From Paroceanicella profunda (GTDB lineage: Bacteria > Pseudomonadota > Alphaproteobacteria > Rhodobacterales > Rhodobacteraceae): a stretch of 64,000 nucleotides of DNA. Positions 1 to 8,638 of this stretch are shown here, in pieces. A program made the position numbers and the translations under genes. The stretch is from assembly GCF_005887635.2 (NCBI RefSeq), contig NZ_CP040818.1, forward strand, positions 2,014,501-2,078,500, given 5' to 3'. Under the pieces are notes generated by a model. That model saw nothing but the letters and a program-made list of their open reading frames with translations, made no database searches and had not been told where the DNA came from. The stretch's first letter is position 1; the number at the start of each line of letters is the position of its first letter.

Positions 1-3
1 TGG

Positions 4-480
4 GTGGAGCGCGTGAACCGGGTGATCGGCCGCGCGGCCATGTACCTGATCTTCGCGATGATGGGCATCCTGCTGTGGTCCTCGGTGTCGAAGGGCTTCT
101 TCCAGCCCTCGCTCTGGACGCTGGAGATGGCCCAGTTCGTGATGGTGGGCTACTACATCCTCGGCGGCCCCTACTCCATGCAGCTCGGCGACCATGTGCG
201 CATGGACCTGCTCTACGGCCGCTGGAGCCCGCGCGCCAAGGCCTGGGCGGACGGCATCACCTGCCTGTGCCTGATCGTCTACCTCGCCCTCCTGTTCTAC
301 GGCGCCGTCTCCAGCACCTCCTACGCGCTGCAATACGGCGAGCGCAGCTACTCCAGCTGGCGGCCCTACATGGCGCCGATCAAGCTGGTGATGTGCGTCG
401 GCATCTTCCTGATGCTGCTGCAGGCCACCGCCGTCTTCCTGCGCGACATTGCCCGCATCCGCGGCGAGGAGATCGCATGA
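4..480 (+). CDS. dctQ: TRAP transporter small permease (DctQ-like), possibly cut at the window edge
   Basis: Small membrane subunit of a tripartite ATP-independent periplasmic (TRAP) transporter, which imports an organic acid or similar solute using an ion gradient. The 158 residues show four hydrophobic segments, at about 12-30, 40-58, 85-105 and 125-145, as in DctQ/YiaM proteins. The first visible start is a GTG at base 4, and the frame is open to the window edge, so the real start may lie upstream. The stop overlaps the start of the next gene by 4 bases (ATGA), which indicates translational coupling with the large permease. The substrate cannot be read from the sequence. Confidence 0.85.
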   Translation: MERVNRVIGRAAMYLIFAMMGILLWSSVSKGFFQPSLWTLEMAQFVMVGYYILGGPYSMQLGDHVRMDLLYGRWSPRAKAWADGITCLCLIVYLALLFYGAVSSTSYALQYGERSYSSWRPYMAPIKLVMCVGIFLMLLQATAVFLRDIARIRGEEIA

Positions 481-1802
481 GCTACGAGATGATCGCGCTC
501 ACCATGTTCGCCTCGCTCATGGTGATGCTGCTGACCGGGCAGCGCGTGTTCGGCGCCATCGGCTTCGTGGCGGTGGTGGCCTCGCTGCTGCTCTGGGGCG
601 ACGGGGGCTCCGAGCTCGCCTTCTCCGCCGCGATGAAGCTGATGAAATGGTATCCGCTGCTCACCCTGCCGCTGTTCATCTTCATGGGCTACATGCTGTC
701 GGAGAGCGGCATCGCGAGCGATCTCTACCGCGCCTTCCACGTGTGGTTCGGCGGGCTGCGCGGCGGGCTTGCCATCGGCACCATCGGGCTGATGGTGGTG
801 GTCTCGGCGATGAACGGGCTCTCGGTCGCCGGCATGGCCATCGGGGCGACCATCGCGCTGCCCGAGCTGCTGCGCCGGGGCTATGACAAGGTGATGGTGA
901 CGGGGGTGGTGCAGGCCGGCTCCTCGCTCGGCATCCTGGTGCCGCCCTCGGTGGTGCTGGTGCTCTACGGCATGATCGCGCGCCAGCCGGTGGGGCAGCT
1001 GTGGCTGGCGGGCGCCGTGCCCGGGCTGCTCATGGCCGGGCTCTTCGTGGCCTATATCGCGGTGCGCTGCTGGCTGCAGCCGTCGCTCGGGCCGGTGCTG
1101 CCGGCCGCGGAGCGCCGCATGCCGCTGTCCGAGAAGCTCGGCCTGCTGCGCGCCGGCATCCTGCCGCTGGCGATCTTCTTCCTGATGACCGGCCTGTTCC
1201 TGATGGGGGTGACGAGCCTGGTGGAAAGCTCCGCCGTCGGCGCCCTCTCCGCCACCGGCGCGGCGCTGATCCGCGGCCGCCTCACCCGCAAGGTGATGGA
1301 GGACACCCTGCGCCAGACGCTGGGCATCTCCTGCATGTTCATGTGGATCATCCTCGCCGCGCTGTGCTTCGGCCAGGTGTTCGACGGGGTGGGCGCCGTG
1401 CGCTCCATCGAGACGCTGTTCGTGGACGAGTGGGGCCTCAGCCCCTGGGAAGTGCTGATCCTGATGCAGGTCACCTACATCATCATGGGCACCTTCCTCG
1501 ACGACACCGCGATGCTGGTGATCGTGGCGCCGCTGTTCATTCCGCTGGTCGGCGCGCTGGGCTTCGACCTGGTGTGGTACGGCGTGCTCTACACCATCAC
1601 CTGCCAGATCGCCTACATGACGCCGCCCTTCGGCTACAACCTGTTCCTGATGCGGGCGATGGCGCCGCCGGAGATCTCGCTGGGCGACATCTACCGCTCC
1701 ATCCTGCCCTTCGCGCTCATCATGCTGCTGGCACTGGCGCTGGTGATGCTGTTTCCGCAAATCGCGCTGTGGCTGCCGCAGCACGTCCAGACGCGGGGCT
1801 GA
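477..1802 (+). CDS. dctM: TRAP transporter large permease (DctM-like)
   Basis: Large membrane subunit of the TRAP carrier, 441 residues and almost entirely hydrophobic, with the 11-12 helices expected for DctM/SiaM. It shows the family's glycine/proline-rich re-entrant segment (SSLGILVPPSVVLVLYG, about residues 150-165) and a matching second one (AYMTPPFGYNLFLM) near the C-terminus; this inverted pair forms the substrate and ion sites in the family. The start is the ATG overlapping the dctQ stop. It forms one operon with dctQ before it and the binding protein 39 bases after it. Confidence 0.92.
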   Translation: MSYEMIALTMFASLMVMLLTGQRVFGAIGFVAVVASLLLWGDGGSELAFSAAMKLMKWYPLLTLPLFIFMGYMLSESGIASDLYRAFHVWFGGLRGGLAIGTIGLMVVVSAMNGLSVAGMAIGATIALPELLRRGYDKVMVTGVVQAGSSLGILVPPSVVLVLYGMIARQPVGQLWLAGAVPGLLMAGLFVAYIAVRCWLQPSLGPVLPAAERRMPLSEKLGLLRAGILPLAIFFLMTGLFLMGVTSLVESSAVGALSATGAALIRGRLTRKVMEDTLRQTLGISCMFMWIILAALCFGQVFDGVGAVRSIETLFVDEWGLSPWEVLILMQVTYIIMGTFLDDTAMLVIVAPLFIPLVGALGFDLVWYGVLYTITCQIAYMTPPFGYNLFLMRAMAPPEISLGDIYRSILPFALIMLLALALVMLFPQIALWLPQHVQTRG

Positions 1803-1841
1803 GCCTCCCGCGCGCCGTTTCAAAACAGGGAGATAAAGGCA

Positions 1842-2888
1842 ATGACCAAGAGACGCGACTTTCTGCTCGGGGCGGCCGCCGCCGCCACCGGAACCACCCT
1901 CGCCGCGCCCTACGTGAAGGCGCAGAGCCCGATCAAGTGGCGGCTGCAGACCTATGCCGGCCCGGCGCTGGCCGAGCACGTGATCAAGCCCTCCATCGAC
2001 AGTTTCAACAAGGTGGCCCAGGGGCAGATGGAGATCGAGCTCTACTACGCGGACCAGCTTGTGCCCACGGGCGAGCTGTTCCGCGCCATGCAGCGCGGCA
2101 CCATCGACGCGGTGCAGTCGGACGACGATTCCATCGCCGCTCCGGTGGATGTCTCCGTCTTCGGCGGCTACTTTCCCTTCGCCACGCGTTATTCGCTCGA
2201 CGTGCCGGTGCTGTTCAACCAGTGGGGCCTGCGCGAGATCTGGGAGGAGGCCTACGGCGAGATCGACGGGGTGACCTGGCTCTCCGCCGGCGCCTGGGAC
2301 CCGTGCCACTTCAACACCAAGGAGCCGATCCGCTCGCTGAAGGACCTGGAGGGCAAGCGTGTCTTCACTTTCCCCACCGCGGGCCGCTTCCTGTCGCGCT
2401 TCGGCGTGGTGCCGGTGACCCTGCCCTGGGAGGACGTGCAGGTAGCCATCCAGACCGGCGAGCTGGACGGCATCGCCTGGTCCGGCATCACCGAGGATTA
2501 CACCGTGGGCTGGGCCGACGTGACGCCCTATTTCCTCACCAACAACATCTCCGGCGCCTGGTGCGGCAGCTATTTCGCCAACACCGAGCGCTGGGAGGAG
2601 CTGCCCGACCACCTCAAGGAACTGTTCCGCCTGTGCATGGACAGCTCGCACTACTACCGCCAGCACTGGTACTGGGGCGGCGAGGCGAAGCTGCGCGTGG
2701 AAGGCACGAAGATGGAGCTCACCTCCATTCCGGACGAGGAATGGGACACGGTGGAAACCGCCGCCCACGAGTTCTGGGACGAGATCGCCGGCGAGAGCGA
2801 GCGCAATGCCCGCGTGGTGCAGATCCTGAAGGATTACAACGCCGCCATGGTGAAGGCCGGCCGGCCCTACCGCTACGGCAAGGCCTGA
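1842..2888 (+). CDS. dctP: TRAP transporter substrate-binding protein (DctP family)
   Basis: Extracytoplasmic solute receptor of the TRAP system, 348 residues. The N-terminus has a twin-arginine signal (RRDFLLGA, Arg4-Arg5) followed by an alanine-rich stretch and a cleavage site near AQS, so export is probably by the Tat route; many DctP proteins use Sec instead. The body fits the two-lobed DctP fold, including the family's segment around DGIAWSGITEDYTVGWADV. Receptors of this type bind carboxylates through a conserved arginine, but the ligand here is unknown. A good ribosome site (AGGGAG) lies 5' of the ATG. Confidence 0.9.
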   Translation: MTKRRDFLLGAAAAATGTTLAAPYVKAQSPIKWRLQTYAGPALAEHVIKPSIDSFNKVAQGQMEIELYYADQLVPTGELFRAMQRGTIDAVQSDDDSIAAPVDVSVFGGYFPFATRYSLDVPVLFNQWGLREIWEEAYGEIDGVTWLSAGAWDPCHFNTKEPIRSLKDLEGKRVFTFPTAGRFLSRFGVVPVTLPWEDVQVAIQTGELDGIAWSGITEDYTVGWADVTPYFLTNNISGAWCGSYFANTERWEELPDHLKELFRLCMDSSHYYRQHWYWGGEAKLRVEGTKMELTSIPDEEWDTVETAAHEFWDEIAGESERNARVVQILKDYNAAMVKAGRPYRYGKA

Positions 2889-2914
2889 GGGGCCTCGGTC
2901 AACGCCCCTGATTG

Positions 2915-2935
2915 CCCGGGCCTCTGGCCCGGGCA
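2915..2935 (+). terminator. Hairpin after dctP (terminator candidate)
   Basis: A perfect 9-bp inverted repeat (GCCCGGGCC, loop TCT) lies 27 bases after the dctP stop. No T-run follows, so it could be a 3'-end stabilising hairpin rather than a true intrinsic terminator. Confidence 0.45.
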
Positions 2936-3008
2936 GCGCCTTCGGAAGGGGGAAACGGAGGGTCCGCGCAACCCGCCGATGCCCCTCGCCCGGGCGACCA
3001 GCCCGGGC

Positions 3009-3040
3009 AGCGCCCGACCCTCCCCCCGGGAGGGCGCTTT
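3009..3040 (+). terminator. Second hairpin between dctP and pip
   Basis: AGCGCCC is matched by GGGCGCT, with an inner CCTCC/GGAGG extension and a small bulge, then TTT. It lies between convergent genes, about 120 bases after dctP, and could end transcription from either side. Apart from these two hairpins, the 317 bases between dctP and pip hold nothing recognisable. Confidence 0.4.
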
Positions 3041-3205
3041 GGCGATGCCGCTCGCCGCACAGCCTTCGTCCGGGGCTATGGCATAAAGCGCTCACCACAA
3101 GCGCCCCCGCGCGCTCCCAGGGCCGGGCGCTGCCCTGTAGAGAGTGCGGCGAAGGGGACGTATGGGAGATCTGCTTCCGCTGCACGGGCTGATGCCTGCC
3201 CGCGC

Positions 3206-4186
3206 TCAGCGATCCCGCAGGCGGTCCATGATGCCGACCAGCTCGGTGGTGATTCCCGGCTCGGAGAGCGCGTGGCCCGCGGCCATCACCAGCGAGAGCT
3301 CCGATCCCGGCCAGGCCTGGTGCAGCGCCCAGGCGGCACGCGGCGGGCAGATCAGGTCGTAGCGGCCCTGCACGATGTAGCCGGGGATCTGTTCGATCAG
3401 CGGCATGTCGCGCAGGATCTGGCGGTCTTCCTCCAGAAAGCCGTGGTTCACGAAGTAATGGTTCTCCAGCCGGGCGAAGGCGCGGGCATATTCGCCCGCT
3501 CCGCCACGGCCCACCACCGGGCCCGGGTCCAGCGCGGCAAGCCCGCTCTCCCAGGCCACCCAGGCGCGGGCGAACCGCACCTGCTCCTCGTGGCTGGGCC
3601 CGAAGAGGCGGGCGTGGTAGGCGGCGATCAGGTCTCCCTGCTCCTCCTCGGGGATCATGTCGCGGAAGGTGGCCCAGCGTTCCGGCCAGAAGGCCCCGGC
3701 GGCACCGCCGTAGAACCAGTCCAGCTCCTCCTGCGTCATCAGGAACACGCCGCGCAGGATCAGCGCCTTCACCCGCTCCGGGTGCTTCTGGGCGTAGAGC
3801 AGCGAGAGCGTCGCGCCCCAGGAGCCGCCGAACACCGCCCAGGCGCCGATGTCCAGCCGCTCGCGGATGCGCTCGATGTCGCCCACGAGATGCCAGGTGG
3901 TGTTCTCCTGGATCGAGGCATGCGGGCGCGAGCGCCCGCAGCCGCGCTGGTCGAACAGGATCACGCGGTAATGGTCCGGGTCGAAGAAGCGGCGCATTCC
4001 GGGGCTGCAGCCGCCGCCGGGCCCGCCGTGGAGAATCACCACCGGCGCCCCTTTCGGATTGCCGCATTCTTCGACATAGATCGTGTGGCCGCCGGGCATC
4101 TCGAACAGGTGCATCCGGTAGGGTTCGAGCGGCGCGTAGAGACCTCGTCTCGGGTCTGCGCCATCATGTGTCACGTTTTCGCGCAT
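3206..4186 (-). CDS. pip: Proline iminopeptidase
   Basis: Cytoplasmic alpha/beta-hydrolase that removes N-terminal proline from peptides (EC 3.4.11.5). At 326 residues it has the usual length for the short Pip family. It shows the oxyanion-hole motif HGGPGGG (about 53-59), the nucleophile elbow GGSWGATLS with Ser122, and downstream D (RYDLICPP, about Asp277) and H (AGHALSEPG, about His305) completing the triad. The near-N-terminal [15 protein letters not shown] and the [11 protein letters not shown] segment are also typical of Pip. It is divergent from ubiG and apparently a single-gene unit. Confidence 0.93.
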   Translation of the reverse strand: MRENVTHDGADPRRGLYAPLEPYRMHLFEMPGGHTIYVEECGNPKGAPVVILHGGPGGGCSPGMRRFFDPDHYRVILFDQRGCGRSRPHASIQENTTWHLVGDIERIRERLDIGAWAVFGGSWGATLSLLYAQKHPERVKALILRGVFLMTQEELDWFYGGAAGAFWPERWATFRDMIPEEEQGDLIAAYHARLFGPSHEEQVRFARAWVAWESGLAALDPGPVVGRGGAGEYARAFARLENHYFVNHGFLEEDRQILRDMPLIEQIPGYIVQGRYDLICPPRAAWALHQAWPGSELSLVMAAGHALSEPGITTELVGIMDRLRDR

Positions 4187-4253
4187 GGTTGCACTATGTC
4201 ATAACGCGTGCGCCGGGAAAATCCATACTCCCGAAGTCGGGCAGGAGAGAAAG

Positions 4254-4991
4254 ATGCAAACAACCGTCGATACCGCAGAAATCGCCAAGTTCGAGGCGAT
4301 GGCGGCGGAGTGGTGGGACCCGAAGGGCAAGTTCAAGCCGCTGCACATGCTCAATCCCTGCCGGCTGGGCTACATCGCCGACCAGGTCGCGGCGGAGTTC
4401 GGCCGCGACCTTTCCGCGCCCCGGCCCTTCGAGGGGCTGCGCCTGCTCGACATCGGCTGCGGCGGCGGGCTGCTGTGCGAGCCGATGGCGCGGCTGGGCG
4501 CCACCGTGACCGGGGTGGATGCCGCCCCGCGCAACATTCCCGTGGCGGAGATCCACGCCGCCCAGTCCGGGCTGGAGATCGATTACCGCACCGGCACGGC
4601 GGAGGAGATGGCCGCCGCCGGTGCGCAGTTCGACGTGGTGCTGAACATGGAGGTGGTCGAACACGTGGCCGACCCGCAGGCCTATCTCGACGCCTGCGCC
4701 GCCCTGCTGCGCCCCGGCGGCATGATGATCTGCTCCACGATCAACCGCAATCCCAAGAGCTTCGCCATGGCCATCGTGGGGGCGGAATGGGTGATGCGCT
4801 GGCTGCCCAAGGGCACGCATGAATGGCACCGGTTCATCACGCCGGACGAGCTGTTCGCGCTGATCTCGAAGGCCGGGCTGCAGCCGGTGGACCGCACGGG
4901 CTTCGTGTTCAACCCGCTCGGCTGGAGCTGGAGCCTGTCGCGGCGCGACCTGTCGGTGAACTACGTGACCACCAGCCTCAAGGCCGGCTGA
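4254..4991 (+). CDS. ubiG: Ubiquinone biosynthesis O-methyltransferase UbiG
   Basis: SAM-dependent O-methyltransferase performing both O-methylations of ubiquinone synthesis. The product is 245 residues from the ATG at 4254, which has AGGAG about 6-8 bases upstream; a longer in-frame start at 4185 has no such site and would overlap the pip start. The glycine-rich SAM motif [11 protein letters not shown] (about 64-74) and the acidic MEVVEHV segment are present, as is the N-terminal [19 protein letters not shown] signature of UbiG. The 3' end overlaps the convergent DUF2064 gene by 31 bases. Confidence 0.94.
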   Translation: MQTTVDTAEIAKFEAMAAEWWDPKGKFKPLHMLNPCRLGYIADQVAAEFGRDLSAPRPFEGLRLLDIGCGGGLLCEPMARLGATVTGVDAAPRNIPVAEIHAAQSGLEIDYRTGTAEEMAAAGAQFDVVLNMEVVEHVADPQAYLDACAALLRPGGMMICSTINRNPKSFAMAIVGAEWVMRWLPKGTHEWHRFITPDELFALISKAGLQPVDRTGFVFNPLGWSWSLSRRDLSVNYVTTSLKAG

Positions 4992-5554
4992 CGCGGCGCC
5001 CGGGCCTCCGGCACGGCGCAGGGGCGGGCGGGCTCCTCCAGCGGGCTGACGAAGGTCACCCGGTGGCCCTGCAGCCCGGCCAGCGTGTCGCCCAGCGTGT
5101 GACGGCTGAGCCAGCGCACGTCGCGAAACAGGGCCGGCGGCGCGGGGCAGCGGGCCCGCGCCAGCCCGATCAGCCAGTAGCCGCCGCCGGGGGTGGGCCC
5201 GAGCACGGCGTCGGACCGGCCGAGTGCTGCGAAGGCTTCCGCGATGTGCCGGCGGTCGATTCCCGGGATGCGCGGATCGACGACCAGCACCGGCCCCGGC
5301 CGGATGTCGCGCAGCAGGCGTGCCAGCGCCGCGCCCTGCCCGGCGGGAGAGCAGGGCGTGCGGCGCAGCGCCGGGCTGGCGGCGAGCACGGTCCAGCGCG
5401 GGTCATTGCCGAGCCGGCGCAGCAGCGCCCCGTCGCGCAGCCGGGCCAGCCCGCCGGGCAGCCGCGGGCCGGGGGCGGCACCGGTCGAGAAGCCCGGCGG
5501 GCCGGCTGCCGGCGTGTCGAGCAGCATCACCGTCTGGCGACGCGCCCTAGCCAT
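4961..5554 (-). CDS. DUF2064 glycosyltransferase-A-like protein (TIGR04282 type)
   Basis: A 197-residue GT-A-fold protein resembling the 'rSAM/selenodomain-associated transferase 1' family. Visible family features are the [15 protein letters not shown] segment and the [15 protein letters not shown] motif. The first strand, normally a nucleotide-binding motif, is short. The ATG at 5554 is chosen because it overlaps the end of the GT2 gene by 8 bases, which implies coupling; an in-frame start 20 codons earlier would sit deep inside that gene. The partner and neighbour fit the known co-occurrence of the two families. The product is unknown. Confidence 0.75.
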   Translation of the reverse strand: MARARRQTVMLLDTPAAGPPGFSTGAAPGPRLPGGLARLRDGALLRRLGNDPRWTVLAASPALRRTPCSPAGQGAALARLLRDIRPGPVLVVDPRIPGIDRRHIAEAFAALGRSDAVLGPTPGGGYWLIGLARARCPAPPALFRDVRWLSRHTLGDTLAGLQGHRVTFVSPLEEPARPCAVPEARAPRQPALRLVVT

Positions 5555-6248
5555 TGCGCCCGTCCCGGGCCAACCCGCTGCCAGGCCGGCGCGCCGCCCT
5601 GGCCCCGAGGCCATGGCGCAGCAGGCCGGCCCAGTTCCGCGCGCCGCGGGTCCACCAGCCCTGGTCGAGATGGGGCTGGGCCGCGGCCGTCACCTCCGCG
5701 TCGATCGCCACGAGCTGCCCGGAGAGCGCCCGCGCCAGCGAGACATCCTCGAACCGTGCCGCCTCGGGATAGCCGCCGGCCCGCTCGTACAGGCCGCGCG
5801 GCACAAGCAGGCCCTGGTCGCCCATCGGCAGGCCGAACACGCGGGAGCGCCAGTTCGCCCAGCCCGCCACCAGCGCCGGCATCAGCCCCGGCGTGTCGAA
5901 GCGCAGGCGGAACCAGCCGGCCTTGCCCGGCCGGCTGCGGATATGGCTGCCGACGGCCTCGATCCAGCCCGGGCCGGGCACGCTGGCGGGGTGCAGTACC
6001 AGCAGCCAGCTTCCCCGCGCCACGGCCGCACCGGCTGCGAGCTGGTGGCCGCGCCCGCGCGGGCTGTGCACCAGCCGGGCGCCCAATTCGTCCGCCAGCG
6101 CCTCGATGCCGTCATCCGAGCCGCCGTCGGCGATGATCAGCTCCCGCACCAGCCCGGCGGCCAGCCCGTCGTAGAGCGCGCGCAGGCACGGCCCGAGGCG
6201 ATCTGCCTCGTCCAGGGTTGGGATGATCACCGAAATCGGAGCGGACAT
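5547..6248 (-). CDS. Family 2 glycosyltransferase (TIGR04283 type)
   Basis: A 233-residue inverting glycosyltransferase with a GT-A fold. SVIIPTLDEADRL near the N-terminus and IIADGGSDDG are the classical GT2 nucleotide-sugar motifs, and FEDVSLARAL near the C-terminal third is the ED-type catalytic base region. The short form without membrane helices matches 'rSAM/selenodomain-associated transferase 2'. It is the promoter-proximal gene of a two-gene unit with the DUF2064 protein and divergent from the YgfZ-like gene. The acceptor is unknown. Confidence 0.83.
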   Translation of the reverse strand: MSAPISVIIPTLDEADRLGPCLRALYDGLAAGLVRELIIADGGSDDGIEALADELGARLVHSPRGRGHQLAAGAAVARGSWLLVLHPASVPGPGWIEAVGSHIRSRPGKAGWFRLRFDTPGLMPALVAGWANWRSRVFGLPMGDQGLLVPRGLYERAGGYPEAARFEDVSLARALSGQLVAIDAEVTAAAQPHLDQGWWTRGARNWAGLLRHGLGARAARRPGSGLARDGRNG

Positions 6249-6339
6249 GCGTGACGGTACCTTGTCATGGCTTTGTGGGATTTATACCTGTCGGAGCCGG
6301 GTTGTGCGACACCCGAGTTTGCCGACGGAGGCCGGAATC

Positions 6340-7167
6340 ATGCCAGCGGAGTTTGACGGGGGCGCCCTCACGGGTGGTTTCATCGACGATACACGGAGCG
6401 TTCTGCGCCTGTCGGGGGCGGATGTGCGCGACTTCCTGCAGGGGCTGGTGACCAATGACGTGCGCCGCCTGGGGCCCGGAGCGCCGGTCTACGCGGCGCT
6501 GCTGAGCCCGCAGGGCAAGTTCCTGTTCGATTTCCTGCTGGTGGCCGATGGCGCGGACGTGCTGCTGGACACCGATGCCGAGGGTGCCGAGGCGCTGGCC
6601 CGGCGCCTGTCGATGTACCGGCTGCGCAAGGACGTGACCATCGCGGAGGCGGGGCTTTGCGTGGCGCTGCTGCCGCAGGGCGCCGCGGCGCCCGACGGCC
6701 CGATCGCCGTGGCCGACCCGCGTGACCCGGCGCTGGGCCTGCGTGTCTACGCCAGGCCCGCCGCCCTCGCCCTGCCGGCGGACGACGGGGCGGCCCGCGC
6801 CGCGCACGCGCTGCTGCGGGTGCGGCTGGGCGTGCCTGCCAGCGGGGCCGAGCTGCGCCGCGACGAGACCTTCATCCTCGAGGCCGGGTTCGAGCGGCTG
6901 CATGGTGTCGATTTCCGCAAGGGCTGCTACGTGGGGCAGGAGGTGACGGCGCGCATGAAGCACAAGACCGAGCTGCGCCGCGGCCTGGTGCGCCTGTCGG
7001 TGGAGGGGCTGGCCCCGCCGCCGGGCACCGAGATCACCGCGGATGGCCGGAGCGCCGGCACGCTGGGCAGCGTGGCCGGCGGCGAGGCGCTGGCGCTGAT
7101 GCGCCTGGACCGGGTGAGCGGCGAGATGCGCGCCGGAGATGCCGTCCTGCGCCCCATCGAGGGCTGA
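6340..7167 (+). CDS. ygfZ: YgfZ/GcvT-domain folate-binding protein (iron-sulfur maintenance)
   Basis: A tetrahydrofolate-binding protein of the YgfZ/IBA57 family, which supports assembly or repair of certain [4Fe-4S] enzymes. The family signature KGCYVGQE lies at about residues 194-201 and holds the conserved cysteine. The N-terminal part (SVLRLSGADVRDFLQGLVTNDV) matches the GcvT-like fold. The product is 275 residues from the ATG at 6340, with GGAG about 10 bases upstream; longer in-frame starts would run into the divergent glycosyltransferase promoter. Confidence 0.9.
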   Translation: MPAEFDGGALTGGFIDDTRSVLRLSGADVRDFLQGLVTNDVRRLGPGAPVYAALLSPQGKFLFDFLLVADGADVLLDTDAEGAEALARRLSMYRLRKDVTIAEAGLCVALLPQGAAAPDGPIAVADPRDPALGLRVYARPAALALPADDGAARAAHALLRVRLGVPASGAELRRDETFILEAGFERLHGVDFRKGCYVGQEVTARMKHKTELRRGLVRLSVEGLAPPPGTEITADGRSAGTLGSVAGGEALALMRLDRVSGEMRAGDAVLRPIEG

Positions 7168-7234
7168 CCCGGGGCGGGGAACCCCGCCGCGCCTCCCGCG
7201 TTCCCCCGGCAGCATCAGCGGAAAGGAACACGCC

Positions 7235-7750
7235 ATGACCGTTGCCTGCGAGGTGACCACGCTGTGGTTCGGGGATGACGGCGTCATCCCCAACAATCCC
7301 CGGCTTCCGGTGGTTCTCCTGCGCGCGGCCCTGCCGGCCGACGCCGGCGCGGCGCATGTCCGGAGCATTCACCAGCGCAATGGCTGGGGCGGAAACTGGG
7401 CCTATACGGTGTTCGATTACCATCACTGGCACCCGGATGCGCATGAGGTGCTGTCGGTCTCGCGCGGGGCGGCAGAGCTGATGCTGGGCGGGCCGCAGGG
7501 CGACCGGCTGGAGCTGCGTGCCGGCGACACGCTCGTCCTGCCCGCCGGCACCGGCCATTGCCGGCTGTCCGCCAGCGCCGATTTCGAGGTGTGCGGCGCC
7601 TATCCGCCGGGACAGGAGCACTACACGACCCGCCGGAACCGCCCCGCAGACCGCCGCGACGGCCCCGAGCAGATCGCCCGCGTGCCCCTGCCGGACCGCG
7701 ACCCCGTCTTCGGCGACGCCGGCCCCCTGACACGCGCCTGGTCGCGCTGA
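7235..7750 (+). CDS. Cupin-domain protein (YjlB-like)
   Basis: A 171-residue single-domain cupin. HSIHQRNGWGGNW-type residues precede the metal-site motif, with H..WHPDAHEVLSV supplying the first histidines and glutamate and GDTLVLPAGTGHCRLS giving the second cupin motif with its histidine. The C-terminal part (PLPDRDPVFG) resembles the YjlB group. The substrate is unknown. The start is the ATG at 7235, with AAAGGA upstream. A long non-coding repeat region follows. Confidence 0.75.
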   Translation: MTVACEVTTLWFGDDGVIPNNPRLPVVLLRAALPADAGAAHVRSIHQRNGWGGNWAYTVFDYHHWHPDAHEVLSVSRGAAELMLGGPQGDRLELRAGDTLVLPAGTGHCRLSASADFEVCGAYPPGQEHYTTRRNRPADRRDGPEQIARVPLPDRDPVFGDAGPLTRAWSR

Positions 7751-8012
7751 TCCGCGCGCGACGCCCGGCCCGCCGGCCTTCGGAGCAGGTGTCTACCCGC
7801 CTCCGCCTCAGGGAGGCCGGTCACACCCGGTCGCACCTGCGCGGGAGCCAGCCTGTCAGACGCCGCGGGAAGGGCGATGTCCGGGACGACAGGGCCCGCC
7901 GGATGGTGCGATGCCGCCCGGGCATGTGTGCGGACAGACCACGTCTGCGGACAGACATGACCCCCGTCATCCTGCAATTCCGGGCTTGCCGCGCCGCCCG
8001 GATGGGAGGGTG
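7751..8012. other. Intergenic segment before the tandem arrays
   Basis: No convincing gene, promoter or terminator is visible. Open frames crossing it in both directions run on into the repeats and owe their length to G+C content. Confidence 0.6.
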
Positions 8013-8173
8013 TTCCCTGTTCCCTGTTCCCTGTTCCCTGTTCCCTGTTCCCTGTTCCCTGTTCCCTGTTCCCTGTTCCCTGTTCCCTGTTCCCTGTTCC
8101 CTGTTCCCTGTTCCCTGAGCCCTGAGCCCTGAGCCCTGAGCCCTGAGCCCTGAGCCCTGAGCCCTGAGCCTTG
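8013..8173. repeat. Heptanucleotide tandem array (15 x TTCCCTG, 7 x AGCCCTG, 1 degenerate)
   Basis: Fifteen perfect copies of TTCCCTG (8013-8117) run directly into seven perfect copies of AGCCCTG (8118-8166) and one degenerate AGCCTTG. A unit of 7 is not a codon multiple, so this is not a coding repeat. On the minus strand every unit supplies GGG separated by exactly four bases (GGGAACAGGG, GGGCTCAGGG), which satisfies the usual G-quadruplex motif many times over. Copy number is likely to vary between strains by slippage. Confidence 0.95.
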
Positions 8174-8190
8174 GGAGGTTTGAGTCGGGC

Positions 8191-8581
8191 AGATGCTGGC
8201 CGGGCAAATGCATGCCGGGAAACCGCGCGCCAGGGAGATGCTGTACGGGAAAATGCGGGTCGCGGAGGCACAGGACGAGGAGAAGCGGGCTGTGGAAATG
8301 CGCGCCGGTGGAGATGCGGGACGGGGAGATGCGTGCCGGTGGAGATGCGTGCCGGTGGAGATGCGGGACGGTGGAGATGCGGGACGGTGGAGATGCGGGA
8401 CGGTGGAGATGCGGGACGGGGAGATGCGGGACGGGGAGATGCGGGACGGGGAGATGCGGGACGGGGAGATGCGGGACGGGGAGATGCGGGACGGGGAGAT
8501 GCGGGACGGGGAGATGCGGGACGGGGAGATGCGGGACGGGGAGATGCGGGACGGGGAGATGCGGGACGGGGAGATGCGAAA
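8191..8581. repeat. 15/16-bp minisatellite (about 25 units of AGATGCGGGACGGGG)
   Basis: Units of 15 bases, interrupted by 16-base variants (…GGTGG), start as diverged copies at 8191 (AGATGCTGGCCGGGC and similar) and become identical toward the right: from 8422 to 8571 there are ten perfect AGATGCGGGACGGGG copies, then a partial copy. The plus strand carries GGG/GGGG runs spaced 2 and 6 bases apart, again G-quadruplex-capable. The 16-base units shift the frame repeatedly, so the open frames that cross it (for example with an EMRDG or HLPVP pentapeptide) are probably not genes. Confidence 0.93.
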
Positions 8582-8614
8582 ACGCCCCGTGGCGCGGGGC
8601 GCACGGGGCGTTTC
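8579..8614 (-). terminator. Intrinsic terminator of the inositol monophosphatase gene
   Basis: A perfect 12-bp stem (AAACGCCCCGTG / CACGGGGCGTTT) with a 10-base G+C-rich loop. Read on the minus strand it lies 25 bases after the gene's stop and ends in TTTT. It abuts the last copy of the 15-bp minisatellite. Confidence 0.75.
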
Positions 8615-8638
8615 GGAAGGCGGGTGGGTGGCCCGGTG

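Noticed and set aside
366..4067. A 1233-codon open frame on the minus strand across dctM, dctP and pip
   Set aside because: It is antisense to three genes with clear family motifs, is rich in His, Arg, Gln and Gly as expected of a shadow frame in G+C-rich DNA, and shows no domain.
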